A stretch of 64,000 nucleotides of DNA from Saccharomonospora piscinae (GTDB lineage: Bacteria; Actinomycetota; Actinomycetes; Mycobacteriales; Pseudonocardiaceae), in NCBI RefSeq assembly GCF_005862235.1, contig NZ_VCEK01000005.1, positions 186,001 through 250,000 of the forward strand, in the 5' to 3' direction. The position numbers and the translations under genes were made by a program. Shown piece after piece: positions 54,714 to 64,000 of the stretch. The notes beneath the pieces are model-generated. The model saw only the letters and a program-made list of their open reading frames with translations, was not told the origin of the DNA and did no database searches. Within the stretch, counting starts at the first letter, position 1, and each line of letters begins with the position of its first letter.

Positions 54714-57700
54714 TCACGACCCCGGCGGGGCCACGCCGTAGAACATGTGGTGGCTGCCGCCGATCTGACTGTAGCGTTCGATCTCGCTGTTCGGCCGGTC
54801 GCTCCAGCCGAAGTCGACCATCTCGCGCGTCGGGTCGATCTTCGGTTGCCCCGCGTGGAAGTGCGGGCCGGGGGCGTTGGGGTCGCTGGTGTGCTCCGCG
54901 ATCACCCGGGAGCCGTTGTCGGTTTCGAACTGCATGTAGCGGCCGTGGGTTCCGAGGTCCTCGGAGTGCCGGTAGTCGGGTTCGCCGTAGCGCAGATAGT
55001 CGTTGCCGACCTCCCACACCGCGTCCGGGTCGGTTCCCCGGGGGATACCCGCCCGGTCGTAGGCGGCGCCCAGCGCCTCGTCCCGCGTCTGGTAGTAGGT
55101 GTTGCACGCGGCGAGCCCCCACGGGTCGAGCCAGAGGGTGGGATTGGGCACGTAGGCGTGCGGGTTCGCGGCGGGCGCGAGGCCCAGCGGGTCGTTGCTG
55201 ACATAGCGGCCGGTCTCGGGGTCGTAGTGCCGCTGGTAGTTGTAGTTCAGTCCGCTCTCGGGATCGTGGTACTGGCCAGGAAACCGCAGCGGGACGGACA
55301 CCGCCGCGCGCTCCGACACGGTGGCGCCCCACACCGACCGTGCCGCGTGCCACGCCAGCCCGCCCTCGGCGTCCACCAGCTCCGTCGGGGTACCGGCCAG
55401 GTCGGTCACGATCGCGTGGAAGCGCTGGTCGATCCACTCCTGGGAGGCGGTGTCGGCGGGGTTGCGCCGCACCCGCGTCAGCTGGGTGAGCGGACGGTAG
55501 GAACCGGGCGCCCAGTCCCAGGTCGTCGCCGTGCCCGACGAGTGCACCTGTTCGGCGAGCACGGTGCCGTCCCAGGTGAACAGGACCTCCTCGGCGATCT
55601 CGCCACCGCCGTTCACGCGCTGCTTGGCGATCCGGCGGCCGAGCGCGTCGTAGCGGTAGCGCCAGCGCGCACCGTCCGGAGTGATCACCCCCACCAGCCG
55701 GTCCTCGGCGTTCCACGTGTAGTGCCAGACTCCGGGTTTGCGCGACAGGCGGGTCTTCTCGCGTCGCACGAGCCTGCCCTGCGCGTCGTAGTGGTAGCGG
55801 ACCCCGCCCGCCGAGCGCACGAGGTTGCCCGCGAACTGCCGCGGTCCGGCGGCGTCGCCACCCGGCCACGACCCCGCCGCGACGTTGCCCAGCGCGTCGT
55901 AGGAGTACTGCTCGCGCCAGCCCGGTCCGGTGACATCGGTGATGCGCCCCACGGGATCGAGTTCGAACCGGCGTGGGCCCCCGACGCGGTCGTCGACGGC
56001 GGCCAGGTGGCCGTCGGCGTGGTAGTGGAACGTCCGCTCCTGTACCAGCCGCGCCGCCCTGCCACCGGGATTGCCCGCCGGGGTGCCCGCGCTCGTGGAG
56101 AGCGTCTGGGAGAGCAGGCGGTGGCCCGGCGTCCACGACTGGGCGAGCACGGTTCCGCCGTCGATGACGCGCTGGATCTCCCGGCCCGCAGCGTCGTAGC
56201 CGAACGTCACGTCCCGGCCCCCGGTGTGCAGCGCGGCGGGCCGGTGGTTCGCCGTGTAGCTCCAGCTCGACTCACTTCCCGTCGGGGTGCGTCGCAGAGT
56301 GCGTCTCCCCGCGGCGTCGTAGCCGTAGCCGCTGGTCCGCCCGTTGACCCGTTCCGCGAGAACCCTGCCGAGCGCGTCGCGGTGCAGGGTGACGTCCGCG
56401 TCGGAGTTCACCGCCCGCACGAGACGGCCCGCCGGGTCGAACTCGAACCGCGAGACCGCACCCTCGGCGTCGCGTTCCCGCACCCTGCCGAGTGCGTCGT
56501 AGGAGAAGCGGGTCGTCTCTCCCGCGCCGTTGGTCCTCGCCGTGAGCTGCCCCGCCGGATCGTACTCGTAGTGCAGCACCCTGCCGTTGAAGTCGGTCTC
56601 CCGCACGAGCCTGCCTGCCTCGTCGTAGACGTAGGTCCAGTCGAGCCCGTGCGACGTCGTCACGCTCGTGGGGCGGAGGTTGGCGTCGTAGCCGTACTGA
56701 AGCCACGACCCGTCGGGCAGCACCTGCCGTCTCGGCAGGTCGAAATGGGTCGTCTCGATGCGCGTGGCGCGTCCCATCGCGTCGGTGTAGGACACGGTGT
56801 TGCCCTCGCCGTCGTAGCGCCAGTGCTCCGTGGCACCGTGCGGGTCGGTCCGGGCCACCACCCTGCCCTCGACGTTGTAGCGGAAACGTGTGCGTCCCCC
56901 GAGCGGGTCGACGGTCTCCACGATGCGGCCGAACAGGTCCCGCACGTGGCGCATCGTGGCGCCGGCCGGGTCGGTGATCGCCACGGGGAGCCCGGCCGCG
57001 TCGGTGCGGACGGTGCGCCTCGCTCCGGTCTCGTCCACGGTCGCGACGTGGTGTCCGCGCTCGTCGTAGGTGTGCCTGCGGGTCGCGCCCGTGGGGTCGG
57101 TCAACGCGAGGAGGTTGCCGCGCTCGTCGTAGTCGTGGCGCCAGACGGCCCCGTCCGGGTCGGTCACGGTGACCGGCAGGCCGAGCTCGTTGTACTCGGC
57201 GCTCGACCGCGAGCCGTCGGGCCGGGTGACGGCGATGAGGTTGCCGTCCGCGTCATAGGTGTGGTGCGTGGTCCTCCCGAGTGCGTCGGTCCGCGTGACG
57301 AGCCGGTCGTGTTCGTCCCACTCGGACCGGACGCTTGCGCCGAGCGGGTCCGTCCGCACGGCGACGTTGCCCCGTTCGTCGAGCACGTAGGTGGTGATGT
57401 TGCCGAGCGCGTCGGTGAAGCGCGTGGTCCGGTTGCCGGGGTCGTAGGAGAAGGTTCCGTTCAGGAAGCCGCCGGAGCCCTGGTTGGCGACACAGCGGCC
57501 CTCGGAGTCGTAGAGGTAGCGGTACCACTCGCCGTTGCGGTCGATCCACCGCGTGAGGCGGCCCTCCGGGTCGTAGTCGAACCGCATCGCCCGGCCCGAC
57601 GAGTTCACGACCTCGGTGAGCGCCCCGGTGTCGTCGTAGCCGTAGCGCAGAACCGTGGCCTCCCCGCCGCGCTGACCACGCAGGCGCAGCTCGGACACCC

Positions 57701-59204
57701 GACCCTGTTCGGTGGCCACGTCGACGTGGTAGCCGCCGTCGTGGCGCACAGCGGTGACGGCCCCGTCGGGGCCGCGGTCGATGTCGATGCGGTTGCCGTT
57801 GCGGTCGGCGATCGCGGCCAGCCGTGCGGTCCCCGACGCCGATGCGGCGGGGAAGTGCAGCACCCTGGCAGGCCCGCGGCGGGTCACCGTGTAGCCGTGC
57901 TCGGTGCGCCGCAGTGGCCACCGGGGGCCGAACCGGGGCAGCACCCGCCCGCCCCGTTCCGGCATCGGGTACACGAGGATCATGCCGTCGTCGGCGACGT
58001 AGACCACGCCGTCGGAGTCGAACTCCAGCCGCTGGTCCACTGTGGCCGCCCACGTGCGGCCGAACGACTCGCCCGCGCGGTATCCCGAGATGTGGGTGCG
58101 GCGGAGCACGAGCGGCAGGACGCCGGGCAGCGTCAGATCGGTCTGCCCCAGCACAACCTCGCCGCTGGCGATGTCGACCGGGTCGTTCTCGCACACCCGG
58201 AAGTCCTCCGGCGTGCGGGTCGTCTGCGGGTCCTGCGGGCGGGCGGGGTTGTCCGAGCCGGGGCGCGGACGGCCGGAGTCGCCGCCGTCACCGGACGACG
58301 CGCCGGTGCCCGTCGCCGAGCCGTCGCCACCCGACGACGGCGAGGTCTCCCGCGTGGCACCGCGTTCTTCGCTCAGCCCGCGCGCGTTGTCCACCGCGCT
58401 CGACGTCGAGGTGCGGACATCGCCTGCCGCGCTGGAGGCCTGGGTCGCGCCGTCGCGCACCGAGGACGCCCCGTCGCGGACGTCGGCCACACCCTGGCCG
58501 AGGTCGTTGGCGGAGTTCAGGGCGCTGTTGAGGTTGCCGGAACCGCCGAGCTGCGACAGCGCGGTGCCCACCGACGTGATGCCCCCGATGACCTGCTGGG
58601 CGCCCTCGATGATCGACCGGATGCCGTCGATCAAATCCATGATCGCGTTGTAGATCTGGATGCCGTCGTAGACGAGCTTGACGGCCCTGCCCCAGCCGAC
58701 CACCGGGATCGGCAGCATCGCCGCGGCCTCGATCAGCTTGTTGACCAGCCGTTCGATCAGGTGGAGTGCCTGGTCACACGCGCGCTTGGACCCGTCGGCG
58801 ACCTTGCTGAGCGCGACGCCGATGAGCTTCGCGGTCTGCGCGTCGGCCTCGATCCCGAGCGTCCACGTGGTCCCGATCAGCTCGGAGAAACTCTCGGCCG
58901 CATCACCCGCCCACGCGGGGCGTAGCTCCTCCAGCCCCGCGTTGAGGTTGTTGCGCACGGCCTGGAGGGCGTCACGCACGTTGTTCCACTGCGCCGCCGC
59001 CTCGGCGATCTTCTCGAAGTCACCCGTGATGGGCGTGATGATGGAGGACACGAGGTCCTCGCCGACCACCTTCTGCCACACCCAGTTGACCGCCTGCACC
59101 TGGAAGCCCGCGTCGGCGATCGCGTCCTCGATCGAGGATCCGCCCGCGAGGCCGGGGTCCTGCGCCAGCAGTGCCGCCGGGTCCTCCACGTCCGCGTACG
59201 CCAT
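54714..59204 (-). CDS. WXG-headed RHS-repeat polymorphic toxin with HNH-type C-terminal domain
   Basis: A 1496-residue protein, ATG 59204 overlapping the upstream stop (TGATG). Residues about 1-230 are helical and WXG/LXG-like (NNVRDALQAVRNN, ELRPAWAGDAAESFSELIG), suggesting export by a type VII (ESX) system. A Ser/Thr/Asp-rich linker follows, then from about 340 the RHS shell (DPVDIASGEVVLGQTDLTLP) with many YD repeats (for example YDADGNLIAVTRPDG). The shell ends at YQRHYDPETGRYVSNDPLGL and NPTLWLDPWGL. The last 130 residues form the variable tip, with AEHTSDPNAPGPHFHAG and GGSHHMFYG, an E-H / H-F-H / H-H pattern like the HNH-EHHH toxin nucleases. DNase activity is inferred. Confidence 0.88.
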   Translation of the reverse strand: MAYADVEDPAALLAQDPGLAGGSSIEDAIADAGFQVQAVNWVWQKVVGEDLVSSIITPITGDFEKIAEAAAQWNNVRDALQAVRNNLNAGLEELRPAWAGDAAESFSELIGTTWTLGIEADAQTAKLIGVALSKVADGSKRACDQALHLIERLVNKLIEAAAMLPIPVVGWGRAVKLVYDGIQIYNAIMDLIDGIRSIIEGAQQVIGGITSVGTALSQLGGSGNLNSALNSANDLGQGVADVRDGASSVRDGATQASSAAGDVRTSTSSAVDNARGLSEERGATRETSPSSGGDGSATGTGASSGDGGDSGRPRPGSDNPARPQDPQTTRTPEDFRVCENDPVDIASGEVVLGQTDLTLPGVLPLVLRRTHISGYRAGESFGRTWAATVDQRLEFDSDGVVYVADDGMILVYPMPERGGRVLPRFGPRWPLRRTEHGYTVTRRGPARVLHFPAASASGTARLAAIADRNGNRIDIDRGPDGAVTAVRHDGGYHVDVATEQGRVSELRLRGQRGGEATVLRYGYDDTGALTEVVNSSGRAMRFDYDPEGRLTRWIDRNGEWYRYLYDSEGRCVANQGSGGFLNGTFSYDPGNRTTRFTDALGNITTYVLDERGNVAVRTDPLGASVRSEWDEHDRLVTRTDALGRTTHHTYDADGNLIAVTRPDGSRSSAEYNELGLPVTVTDPDGAVWRHDYDERGNLLALTDPTGATRRHTYDERGHHVATVDETGARRTVRTDAAGLPVAITDPAGATMRHVRDLFGRIVETVDPLGGRTRFRYNVEGRVVARTDPHGATEHWRYDGEGNTVSYTDAMGRATRIETTHFDLPRRQVLPDGSWLQYGYDANLRPTSVTTSHGLDWTYVYDEAGRLVRETDFNGRVLHYEYDPAGQLTARTNGAGETTRFSYDALGRVRERDAEGAVSRFEFDPAGRLVRAVNSDADVTLHRDALGRVLAERVNGRTSGYGYDAAGRRTLRRTPTGSESSWSYTANHRPAALHTGGRDVTFGYDAAGREIQRVIDGGTVLAQSWTPGHRLLSQTLSTSAGTPAGNPGGRAARLVQERTFHYHADGHLAAVDDRVGGPRRFELDPVGRITDVTGPGWREQYSYDALGNVAAGSWPGGDAAGPRQFAGNLVRSAGGVRYHYDAQGRLVRREKTRLSRKPGVWHYTWNAEDRLVGVITPDGARWRYRYDALGRRIAKQRVNGGGEIAEEVLFTWDGTVLAEQVHSSGTATTWDWAPGSYRPLTQLTRVRRNPADTASQEWIDQRFHAIVTDLAGTPTELVDAEGGLAWHAARSVWGATVSERAAVSVPLRFPGQYHDPESGLNYNYQRHYDPETGRYVSNDPLGLAPAANPHAYVPNPTLWLDPWGLAACNTYYQTRDEALGAAYDRAGIPRGTDPDAVWEVGNDYLRYGEPDYRHSEDLGTHGRYMQFETDNGSRVIAEHTSDPNAPGPHFHAGQPKIDPTREMVDFGWSDRPNSEIERYSQIGGSHHMFYGVAPPGS

Positions 59205-59557
59205 CACGCACCCCCGACGGTCACGTCGCGGGCGCCCTCGACCAGGCCGCCGAGCCTGCCCAGTTCGGCGCTCGACGCCTCCTCACGCGCGTCGTACCGG
59301 TCGGCCGCGGTGAGGAGGTCGTCGCGGACCTCGGTCATCCGGTCGTGGGCGAACTCCACCGTCTCGGTGTAGAGGCCGACCACGCCGGTGACGACGGGCG
59401 CCAGCAGTTCGAGCAGTCCGGTGTAGCCGCTCGTGTCGCCGCCGCGTTCGGCGGCGTGCCGTCCGATGGCGGTGAAGTGCCGGGCCTGCCGATCCGCGAG
59501 GTCCGCATACCCTCGAAGTTCGCCGGTCTCTACCTGGTGTCCTCCGCCGTCCGGCAT
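59204..59557 (-). CDS. small WXG100/ESX-type secretion partner protein
   Basis: A 117-residue all-helical protein: LRGYADLADRQARHFTAIGR, LLELLAPVVTGVVGLYTETV and LLTAADRYDAREEASSAELG. The size, helical hairpin and position before an RHS gene with a WXG-like head match type VII-secreted partner proteins. A YxxxD-like YDAREE element occurs near the C-terminus. ATG 59557 (MPDGGG) has GGGGGG upstream and is preferred to the longer frame to 59629. It is the first gene of the operon. Confidence 0.75.
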   Translation of the reverse strand: MPDGGGHQVETGELRGYADLADRQARHFTAIGRHAAERGGDTSGYTGLLELLAPVVTGVVGLYTETVEFAHDRMTEVRDDLLTAADRYDAREEASSAELGRLGGLVEGARDVTVGGA

Positions 59558-59654
59558 AGCCAACCCCCCACTCGTCCGCCGAATTGCCGATCTGACGTAC
59601 GAGCGGTGTGTCCGGTTCCGGGCGTCCACGCCCGGGGAGGGGAAGGGGGCTGGC

Positions 59655-61499
59655 TCAGCGGTTCGGGTCGCGCACCGCGCCCGTGTCGGCCGAGGTCGCC
59701 ATGCGGGCGTAGGCGCGCAGCGCCCCGGTGATCGGGCGGTCCCGGTCGGCGGGCTGCCACGGCCGCTCGGCGGCCTCCATCTTCGCGCGCCGCTCGGTGA
59801 GCACGTCGTCGTCGACGAGCAGCGACAGCGTGCGCTCGCGCACGTCGATCAGGATGCGGTCGCCGTTGCGCACGAGCCCGATGGCACCACCCGCGGCGGC
59901 CTCGGGGGAGATGTGTCCTACCGAGATGCCCGACGAGCCGCCCGAGAAGCGCCCGTCGGTGATCAGCGCGCACTTCGCACCGAGGCCCGCGCCCTTGAGG
60001 AAAGCAGTGGGGTGCAGCATCTCCTGCATTCCCGGTCCACCCGAGGGGCCCTCGTAGCGCACCACGATCACCTCGCCGGGGCGTACCTCCTTGTTGAGGA
60101 TCGCCGAGACGGCCTCCTCCTGGCTCTCGACCACGCGGGCGGGTCCCTCGAAGTGCCACAGTGCCTCGTCGATGCCCGCCGACTTGATCACCGCGCCGTT
60201 CTCGGCGAGATTGCCGCGCAGCACGGTGAGTCCGCCGCTGGCCGTGTAGGCGTGGGCGACGTCGCGGATGCAGCCCTCGGCGGCGTCGGTGTCCAGGGAG
60301 GACCACCGGTTACCGGTCGAGAACGCCTCCGTGGTGCGGACCCCGCCCGGGGCGGCGTGGAACAGCTCCCAGGCGCGCTCCGACACGGTCTCGGCTCGGA
60401 TGTCCCAAGTGGACAACCAGTCGGACAGCGAGGAAGCGTGGACCGCGTGAACGTCGGTGTTGAGAAAGCCGCCCCGGTACAGCTCACCGAGGATCGCGGG
60501 AATTCCACCGGCCCGGTGGACGTCCTCCATGTGGTAGTCCGAGTTCGGTGCCACCTTGGACAGGCACGGCACCGTCCGCCCGATGCGGTCGATGTCGTCG
60601 AGCGTGAAGTCGATCTCGCCCTCCCGCGCGGCGGCGAGAACGTGCAGCACCGTGTTGGTGGACCCGCCCATCGCCATGTCGAGCGCCATCGCGTTCTCGA
60701 ACGCCTCGCGCGACGCGATGGACCTCGGCAGCGCCGACTCGTCGTCCTCTCCGTACCAGCGGTGGCACAGTTCCACGACCGTGCGCCCCGCGTCGGTGAA
60801 CAGGTCGCGCCGCGCGGCGTGGGTGGCGAGCGTGGAGCCGTTGCCGGGAAGTGAGAGGCCGAGTGCCTCGGTGAGGCAGTTCATCGAGTTGGCCGTGAAC
60901 ATGCCGGAGCACGAGCCGCAGGTCGGGCACGCCGAGCGTTCCACAACGGACAACCCGTCGTCGTCGACGGCCGAGTTCGCGGACGCCGCGATGGTGGTGA
61001 TGAGGTCGGTGGGTGCCTGAGCCACGCCGTCGACCACCACGGCCTTGCCCGCCTCCATGGGGCCGCCGGAGACGAACACGACCGGGATGTTGAGCCGCAT
61101 CGCGGCGTTGAGCATCCCCGGCGTGATCTTGTCGCAGTTCGAGATGCACACCAGCGCGTCGGCCTGGTGTGCGTTGGCCATGTACTCCACCGAGTCGGCG
61201 ATGATCTCGCGCGACGGCAGCGAGTAGAGCATCCCGCTGTGGCCCATCGCGATGCCGTCGTCGACCGCGATCGTGTGGAACTCGCGCGGCACACCACCGG
61301 CCTCGCGCACGGCCTCCGCGACGACCTCGCCGAGGTCCTTGAGGTGGACGTGTCCCGGCACGAACTGGGTGTACGAGTTGGCGATCGCGACGATCGGCTT
61401 GCCGAAGTCGCTGTCGGTCATGCCGGTCGCGCGCCACAGGGAGCGGGCTCCCGCGGCGTTGCGGCCGTGGGTCGTGGTTCGGGAACGCAGAGCAGGCAT
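59655..61499 (-). CDS. ilvD: dihydroxy-acid dehydratase
   Basis: A 614-residue Fe-S dehydratase that forms the 2-oxo acids of valine and isoleucine synthesis. [20 protein letters not shown] is the start, [19 protein letters not shown] and [20 protein letters not shown] hold the cluster cysteines, and [20 protein letters not shown] is the C-terminal signature. ATG 61499 gives the family length. It is close to ilvB, with which it shares the pathway, but reads away from it. Confidence 0.96.
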   Translation of the reverse strand: MPALRSRTTTHGRNAAGARSLWRATGMTDSDFGKPIVAIANSYTQFVPGHVHLKDLGEVVAEAVREAGGVPREFHTIAVDDGIAMGHSGMLYSLPSREIIADSVEYMANAHQADALVCISNCDKITPGMLNAAMRLNIPVVFVSGGPMEAGKAVVVDGVAQAPTDLITTIAASANSAVDDDGLSVVERSACPTCGSCSGMFTANSMNCLTEALGLSLPGNGSTLATHAARRDLFTDAGRTVVELCHRWYGEDDESALPRSIASREAFENAMALDMAMGGSTNTVLHVLAAAREGEIDFTLDDIDRIGRTVPCLSKVAPNSDYHMEDVHRAGGIPAILGELYRGGFLNTDVHAVHASSLSDWLSTWDIRAETVSERAWELFHAAPGGVRTTEAFSTGNRWSSLDTDAAEGCIRDVAHAYTASGGLTVLRGNLAENGAVIKSAGIDEALWHFEGPARVVESQEEAVSAILNKEVRPGEVIVVRYEGPSGGPGMQEMLHPTAFLKGAGLGAKCALITDGRFSGGSSGISVGHISPEAAAGGAIGLVRNGDRILIDVRERTLSLLVDDDVLTERRAKMEAAERPWQPADRDRPITGALRAYARMATSADTGAVRDPNR

Positions 61500-61551
61500 G
61501 GGCGAGAGCGTACGCCCGTCGTGCGGGCCCCCGTGCGCCGGTCGTGCCCGG

Positions 61552-62181
61552 TCAGCCGGACTTCTCGCCACCGCCGGGCTCGTCGCGGGTGGCCGTGTCG
61601 TCCGCAGTGTCGTCCGCGGATTCGTCGGTGGCGTCCCCGGTGGCTTCCGCCGGGACGGCGCCGGCGCGGCCGGGTTCCGGCTCGGCACCGGGCTCGGCAT
61701 CGGACTCGGCAGCGGGCTCCGTGGGCTCGTCGAGCACGCCCGACGGGTCGGGCAGCCTGCCCTCGCTCACCAGCGAGAGCACCGGGAGGTGGCGGGTGCG
61801 GACCGAGGGCAGCGCCACGGTGGTGTCGTCCTGGCACACCGCCGTGACCGTGGACTTCGGGGTGATGCGCAGCCCCTTCACCGCGGCCCACGGCAGCTCT
61901 TTGGTGCCCAGCAGGGTCCGCACGGTGAGGCCCTCCCGCGTCGCGACGGTGCGCGTCCGCATGATCCAGACGGCGGCCACGATCGGGATGAGCAGGAACA
62001 CCATCAGGTACGGCGCCGAGGCCGCGAAGGGAAACACACCCATGAACAGCATCAGGACCCCGATGAGGGCGGTCCCGGGAACGCGGAACACCGCCGTCTG
62101 CCCGCGCGAGCCGGAGCTGCCGGTGCTGCCGGTGCTGCCACTGTCTGGAGTCCCGCTGTCCGGCCGCCGTGTCGCCGTCAT
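61552..62181 (-). CDS. membrane protein with PH-like domain (CFP6-like)
   Basis: A 209-residue protein: a Ser/Gly/Thr-rich N-terminus, a two-helix hairpin ([18 protein letters not shown] and [17 protein letters not shown]), then a PH-like domain ([35 protein letters not shown]) and an acidic disordered tail. Mycobacterial CFP6 (Rv3004) has the same form and is next to ilvB. ATG 62181 is preferred; a start further upstream (62223) is possible. Divergent from ilvB. Confidence 0.82.
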   Translation of the reverse strand: MTATRRPDSGTPDSGSTGSTGSSGSRGQTAVFRVPGTALIGVLMLFMGVFPFAASAPYLMVFLLIPIVAAVWIMRTRTVATREGLTVRTLLGTKELPWAAVKGLRITPKSTVTAVCQDDTTVALPSVRTRHLPVLSLVSEGRLPDPSGVLDEPTEPAAESDAEPGAEPEPGRAGAVPAEATGDATDESADDTADDTATRDEPGGGEKSG

Positions 62182-62300
62182 CGTCGCGTCCTGCCTTCCC
62201 TGCGCCACGTATCGATGGTGCACCGCAGGTCGGCGGCCGTCTCACGCGGGGGCGTCCGACGGTCGGACGGTCCAGTATCCGGGATCACGATCCCGCAGAG

Positions 62301-62330
62301 TTGACACCGCTGACCGGGGGCGATTAACGT
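62301..62330 (+). promoter_or_regulatory. ilvB promoter (TTGACA / TAACGT)
   Basis: TTGACA at 62301-62306 and TAACGT at 62325-62330 (TANNNT type) are 18 bp apart. The latter ends 7 nt before the leader-peptide GTG at 62338, so the leader peptide is probably translated from a leaderless end. Confidence 0.65.
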
Positions 62331-62337
62331 CGTCGCC

Positions 62338-62382
62338 GTGACACCGCAGATTCTCGTACTTCCCCAGCGCATCGGCGCGTAG
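62338..62382 (+). CDS. branched-chain leader peptide of the ilvB attenuator
   Basis: GTG 62338 to TAG 62380-62382 encodes 14 residues, [14 protein letters not shown]. The run ILVL plus a later I gives five branched-chain codons. Starvation for Ile, Leu or Val would stall the ribosome here and prevent the terminator at 62416 forming. Leader peptides of this type precede ilvB in several actinobacteria. Confidence 0.85.
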   Translation: MTPQILVLPQRIGA

Positions 62383-62404
62383 GGAACGTCTCTGCGTCGA
62401 TGCG

Positions 62405-62444
62405 CGACCCTCGTGCGACCACTCCTGGTCGGCGGGGGTTTTTT
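62405..62444 (+). terminator. ilvB attenuator: terminator and competing antiterminator
   Basis: CGACCA (62416-62421) pairs with TGGTCG (62426-62431) over a CTCC loop, followed by GCGGGGG and a six-T run at 62439-62444: an intrinsic terminator. An upstream CGACC at 62405-62409 could pair with the same GGTCG and block it, which provides an antiterminator. The spacing from the leader-peptide stop fits ribosome-mediated attenuation. Confidence 0.8.
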
Positions 62445-62494
62445 CATGCGAAGACCCCGACAACCCGCACACCGAGACCACGAGGCGAGAACCG

Positions 62495-64000
62495 ATGACA
62501 AGCGCCACCTCGCGATCGGACACGAACGCCGGGTCGACACCGGACACGGCGTCGTCCGGCCACTCTGGCCCCCGTCCCAAGCCCGCGCCACCGGCAGGAA
62601 CACCCGTTCGGGTGACGGGTGCGCAGTCGCTCGTGCGGGCGCTCGAGGCCGTCGGCGTCGAGGTGGTCTTCGGCATTCCCGGCGGCACCATCCTGCCCGC
62701 GTACGACCCGCTGCTGGACTCCACGAAGGTCCGGCACGTGCTCGTGCGGCACGAGCAGGGCGCAGGGCACGCGGCGACCGGCTACGCCCAGGCCACCGGC
62801 AAGGTCGGCGTCTGCATGGCGACCTCGGGGCCCGGCGCCACGAACCTCGTGACCCCGCTGGCGGACGCGCACATGGACTCGGTGCCCCTCGTGGCGGTCA
62901 CCGGGCAGCAGTCCCGGGCCCTCATCGGTACCGACGCCTTCCAGGAAGCCGACATCTGCGGCATCACGATGCCGATCACCAAGCACAACTTCCTCGTCAC
63001 CGATCCCGCCGACATCCCCAGGGCGATCGCCGAGGCGTTCCACCTGGCGAGCACCGGCAGGCCGGGCCCCGTTCTCGTGGACATCCCCAAGGACGTGCTG
63101 CAGGAGACCACGTCTTTCGCCTGGCCGCCGGACATGAACCTGCCCGGCTACCGGCCGACGCTGCGCCCGCACGGCAAGCAGGTCAGGGAGGCGGCGCGGC
63201 TGATCCGCGACTCGCGCCGTCCCGTCCTCTACGTGGGCGGCGGTGTGCTCAAGGCCAAGGCGTCCGAGCACCTGCGGGAACTGGCCGAACTCACGGGCAT
63301 TCCGGTGGTCACCACGCTGATGGCGCGTGGAGCCTTCCCCGACTCGCACCCGCAGCACCTGGGCATGCCCGGCATGCACGGCTCGGTCGCCGCCGTGGCC
63401 GCCATGCAGCGGGCCGATCTGCTGCTGGCGCTGGGCGCCCGGTTCGACGACCGCGTCACCGGCAGGCTCGACTCGTTCGCGCCCGACGCCACCGTGGTGC
63501 ACGCCGACATCGACCCCGCCGAGATCTCCAAGAACCGCAAGGCCGACGTGCCCATCGTCGGCGACTGCGCTGAGATCATCACCGAGTTGATCGCGGCGGT
63601 GAAGGCCGAGGTCGCGGATACCGACGAACCCGACCTGTCCGCGTGGTGGACCCAGCTGGACTCGTGGCGGGGCACCTTCCCCGCCGGGTACGAGTGGCCC
63701 TCCGACGGCACGCTGTCGCCGCAGTACGTCATCGAGCGGATCGGGGACATCGCCGGGCCGGACGCCGTCTACGCGGCCGGTGTCGGCCAGCACCAGATGT
63801 GGGCGGCGCAGTTCATCAAGTACGAGAAGCCGGCGACGTGGATCAACTCCGGCGGCCTCGGGACGATGGGCTTCGCGGTGCCTGCCGCGATGGGAGCCCA
63901 GTTCGGCAGGCCGGGCACCCCGGTGTGGGCCATCGACGGCGACGGCTGCTTCCAGATGACCAACCAGGAGCTGGCGACGTGCGCCATCGAGGGCGCGCCC
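62495..64000 (+). CDS. ilvB: acetolactate synthase large subunit, 3' end beyond window
   Basis: 502 residues are visible of the catalytic subunit of acetohydroxyacid synthase, which condenses pyruvate with pyruvate or 2-oxobutyrate using thiamine diphosphate. The catalytic glutamate is in [20 protein letters not shown], with [37 protein letters not shown] and [15 protein letters not shown]. The TPP motif starts at [14 protein letters not shown] Ser/Pro-rich N-terminal extension of about 40 residues precedes the core. ATG 62495 follows a weak GAGGCGAG. The attenuator controls it. Confidence 0.96.
   Translation, partial: MTSATSRSDTNAGSTPDTASSGHSGPRPKPAPPAGTPVRVTGAQSLVRALEAVGVEVVFGIPGGTILPAYDPLLDSTKVRHVLVRHEQGAGHAATGYAQATGKVGVCMATSGPGATNLVTPLADAHMDSVPLVAVTGQQSRALIGTDAFQEADICGITMPITKHNFLVTDPADIPRAIAEAFHLASTGRPGPVLVDIPKDVLQETTSFAWPPDMNLPGYRPTLRPHGKQVREAARLIRDSRRPVLYVGGGVLKAKASEHLRELAELTGIPVVTTLMARGAFPDSHPQHLGMPGMHGSVAAVAAMQRADLLLALGARFDDRVTGRLDSFAPDATVVHADIDPAEISKNRKADVPIVGDCAEIITELIAAVKAEVADTDEPDLSAWWTQLDSWRGTFPAGYEWPSDGTLSPQYVIERIGDIAGPDAVYAAGVGQHQMWAAQFIKYEKPATWINSGGLGTMGFAVPAAMGAQFGRPGTPVWAIDGDGCFQMTNQELATCAIEGAP

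Noticed and set aside
54747-58925. Plus-strand open frame of 1392 codons opposite the RHS gene
   Set aside because: It is the complement of repeated YD codons. Its apparent internal repeats are inherited from the RHS repeats.

Overview
The window is high-GC DNA with dense short-spaced genes, GTG starts and TANNNT -10 boxes. The order cysteine desulfurase / mnmA / MetE-like / ligA / ACT protein / gatCAB / LppZ-like / CFP6-like / ilvB resembles the mycobacterial chromosome, while the WXG-led RHS toxin operon, the ALF-repeat protein and the cobalamin gene layout point to an actinomycete of the Pseudonocardiaceae (Saccharomonospora- or Amycolatopsis-like). The genus is inferred, not proven. No rRNA, tRNA or CRISPR array was seen.

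1-15000 is an aerobic cobalamin cluster: cobL-cobM leftward, then a B12 riboswitch driving a chelatase, a duplicated 24-residue mini-gene, cobO, cobB and a CobC-like aminotransferase; then, beyond an accessory island, cobT-cobU leftward and cobD rightward. The island (about 8100-12300) holds a 1081-residue secreted ALF-repeat protein followed by two AT-richer modules, each bounded by copies of the cobT 3' end plus its terminator hairpin. 15000-21000 encodes glutamate synthase (gltBD).

21400-31300 holds a leaderless glutaryl-CoA dehydrogenase-like gene, a small cysteine-containing protein, a D-2-hydroxyacid dehydrogenase / hydroxyacid-oxoacid transhydrogenase pair with a GntR regulator, and a zinc-starvation operon (Mrf-like CobW protein, zinc-free L32, methyltransferase) behind a Zur-like box. 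A TnpB-type insertion sequence with a divergent ribbon-helix-helix gene follows (31440-32917) and abuts an MFS transporter. The second zinc-free ribosomal operon (L28, L33, S14, S18), also behind a Zur-like box, lies at 36677-37666 after the sulfur-relay genes.

37700-53700 is mostly conserved chromosome: acyl-CoA synthetase, metallo-hydrolase, nitrilase, MetE-like core protein, ligA, ACT protein, gatCAB, LppZ-like lipoprotein, 2-hydroxyacid dehydrogenase and DoxX. Three short arrays of the same 21-bp repeat sit exactly against stop codons at 22630-22752, 45308-45397 and 46048-46147. 53773-59557 is a four-gene, translationally coupled toxin operon (WXG-like carrier, 1496-residue RHS toxin with a probable HNH nuclease tip, two unknown proteins that include the likely immunity gene). 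The window ends with ilvD, a CFP6-like protein and ilvB behind a branched-chain leader-peptide attenuator.
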